Made by a program: the position numbers and the translations under genes
Shown here: piece by piece, positions 42,475-43,591 of the stretch
How the letters are laid out: every line of letters begins with the position of its first letter
How positions within the stretch are numbered: position 1 is the first letter of the stretch
Source of the DNA: Fen-1308 sp035319185
Lineage (GTDB): Bacteria > Nitrospirota > Thermodesulfovibrionia > Thermodesulfovibrionales > Dissulfurispiraceae
Reading direction: 5' to 3'
NCBI GenBank assembly: GCA_035319185.1
Contig: DATHDF010000068.1
Span: 1 to 43,591 of the forward strand
Length of the DNA stretch: 43,591 nucleotides
Notes under the pieces: model-generated
Told to the model about the DNA's origin: nothing
Database searches by the model: none
What the model saw: only the letters and a program-made list of their open reading frames with translations

Positions 42475-43591
42475 TCAGGAAGTTACGCGTTTGCCGAGTG
42501 CGCCGGCCAGTCTTTTTAAGGCAGGCGATATGCCCTTTGGGTCGAGGTGTATGTCCAGTATGCAAAAGCCATCTTTATAGTCCCGGGCTTCCGCCATGGC
42601 ATTTGCGAAATCCTCTTCCGTATGAATATTAAAGCCCTTGCCGGCATCGAAGATTTGAGGTATGCGGCTATACTGCCATATCGATACATCATTGAAGGAC
42701 CCGTCCAGCATCGGGCGTTCTGTGCCGTATCCATAGTTATTTAATACCAGCACAATCGGGTTGAGCTTGTACCTGGCAGCGGTGGCCAGCTCCATCCCTG
42801 TCATCTGAAAGGCCCCGTCTCCGACCATGACGATGGGACGCAAATCCGGCCTGGCCAATTGTACCGCCAGGCTTGCCGGAACGGAGAAGCCCATAGAAGC
42901 ATAGTAAGCGGAGGACATATATTCGGCGGCCCTTGGGATAGTGATGTCGGCGGTTGAAAATAGGGCGTCACCGGTGTCTGCGATTACAAAATTGCTCCCG
43001 TCAAGGCTGCTCTCAAGCAGTTCTAGTACACGCTCGATTGTAATGGGTTTCCCGTGCTGAGCTATGAAATCCTTTTTTGCAGCAGCATGGGGTATGGACG
43101 GCGGCTCTTTCCTGAGGATATCGGCCTTGGAAAGCCCGTGCAGAAAGCTGTTCAAATAAACCGCGTTGTATGTATGGTAGCGTATGGATGTCTTTTCGCT
43201 GGTGGAAAATATGGAGAGTCCCTGATCGAGATGTGCAGTAAAGACTCCGAGGTTTATGTCAGTCATGAACATACCCAGGAAGACTACGCAATCGCTTGTT
43301 TCGACGTATTGGCGCACATTTTCATGGCTCATGCCGCCCTGATATACCCCCAGGTACAAGGGATGTCGTTCATCGACCACAGACTTGCTCAATATGGATG
43401 ATGCGATCGGTATGTTTGTACGCTCGGCAAATCTGAGCACCTGGCTTTCCAGTCCGTATCGCATCAATTCAACCCCGGCGACAATGACGGGCTGGCGGGA
43501 AGAGTTTATCATCCCAGCAGCATCGCTGACAGCCTCTGCCAGGGGTTTTGTATCCATGTCGGGAGGCAGTACGGGTTCGACAACAGGGACT
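42475..43591 (-). CDS. Thiamine-pyrophosphate decarboxylase (indolepyruvate/pyruvate decarboxylase-like), partial
   Basis: The frame stays open to the window edge, so the N-terminal PYR domain is missing. What is present (at least 371 residues) is the central domain and the TPP-binding domain with GDGAFQMTGMELATAARYKLNPIVLVLNNYGYGTERPMLDG, the GDG-N26-NN signature, and DAGKGFNIHTEEDFANAM. The arrangement fits indolepyruvate or pyruvate decarboxylase rather than acetolactate synthase. An internal ATG at 43557 is not a convincing start because homology continues upstream. It converges with the Crp-family gene. Confidence 0.9.
   Translation of the reverse strand, partial: VPVVEPVLPPDMDTKPLAEAVSDAAGMINSSRQPVIVAGVELMRYGLESQVLRFAERTNIPIASSILSKSVVDERHPLYLGVYQGGMSHENVRQYVETSDCVVFLGMFMTDINLGVFTAHLDQGLSIFSTSEKTSIRYHTYNAVYLNSFLHGLSKADILRKEPPSIPHAAAKKDFIAQHGKPITIERVLELLESSLDGSNFVIADTGDALFSTADITIPRAAEYMSSAYYASMGFSVPASLAVQLARPDLRPIVMVGDGAFQMTGMELATAARYKLNPIVLVLNNYGYGTERPMLDGSFNDVSIWQYSRIPQIFDAGKGFNIHTEEDFANAMAEARDYKDGFCILDIHLDPKGISPALKRLAGALGKRVTS

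Overview
The window looks like chromosomal DNA of a Gram-negative, metabolically versatile anaerobe or microaerophile. Evidence for a Gram-negative envelope is a TolQ-TolR-TolA/TonB-TolB cluster, a heptose kinase of LPS synthesis and several lipoproteins. Anaerobic traits are a molybdenum/tungsten selenocysteine formate dehydrogenase, a sigma-54 activator and periplasmic sulfur-transfer proteins. Combined with an HspR-type heat-shock operon, a c-di-AMP riboswitch and degenerate flagellar export parts, the gene set fits Nitrospirota (Thermodesulfovibrionia-like) or Desulfobacterota. This placement is inference; there is no rRNA in the window.

Layout. 0-3.8 kb (minus strand): KUP potassium transporter under a c-di-AMP (ydaO/yuaA) riboswitch, a cold-shock protein, and seryl-tRNA synthetase. 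3.8-5.3 kb: a FliK-like/FlhB-tail pair. 5.4-10.5 kb: a tightly packed plus-strand run with a soluble MgtE-like Mg sensor, an Nramp-related transporter, MtnA, a polyprenyl diphosphate synthase and an AMMECR1 protein. 10.5-15.7 kb: an accessory island with a decayed Mrr endonuclease, three copies of an 80-bp repeat, attC-like hairpins, a BrnT/BrnA-like toxin-antitoxin pair, a REPIN-like inverted pair and orphan small proteins. 15.8-19.9 kb: MoaC, a ModE-like regulator and a formate dehydrogenase whose UGA codon 350 is read as selenocysteine. 20-22.9 kb: a PAS/sigma-54 activator divergent from a three-domain exported rhodanese. The rhodanese reading frame also crosses an in-frame UGA followed by a SECIS-like hairpin, and it has a good -24/-12 promoter. 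22.9-25.9 kb: Tol genes. 26-32.8 kb: histidine kinase, HldE-type kinase, PP-loop ATPase, DUF2277, DUF3108, HisA and HisF. 33-37.6 kb: dnaJ-hspR-clpB-hsp20 with a consensus promoter and a possible operator. 37.7-43.6 kb: zinc-ribbon protein, SPFH protein, LMW-phosphatase-type arsenate reductase, TrpC, a Crp-family regulator, and a thiamine-pyrophosphate decarboxylase cut by the window edge.

The most interesting system is at 19.96-22.92 kb. A Cys-rich PAS sensor/sigma-54 activator, a candidate upstream activator site, a -24/-12 promoter and an exported haem-motif/selenocysteine/triple-rhodanese protein form a self-contained regulated module. Conventional gene calling would split that protein into two pieces at the UGA.
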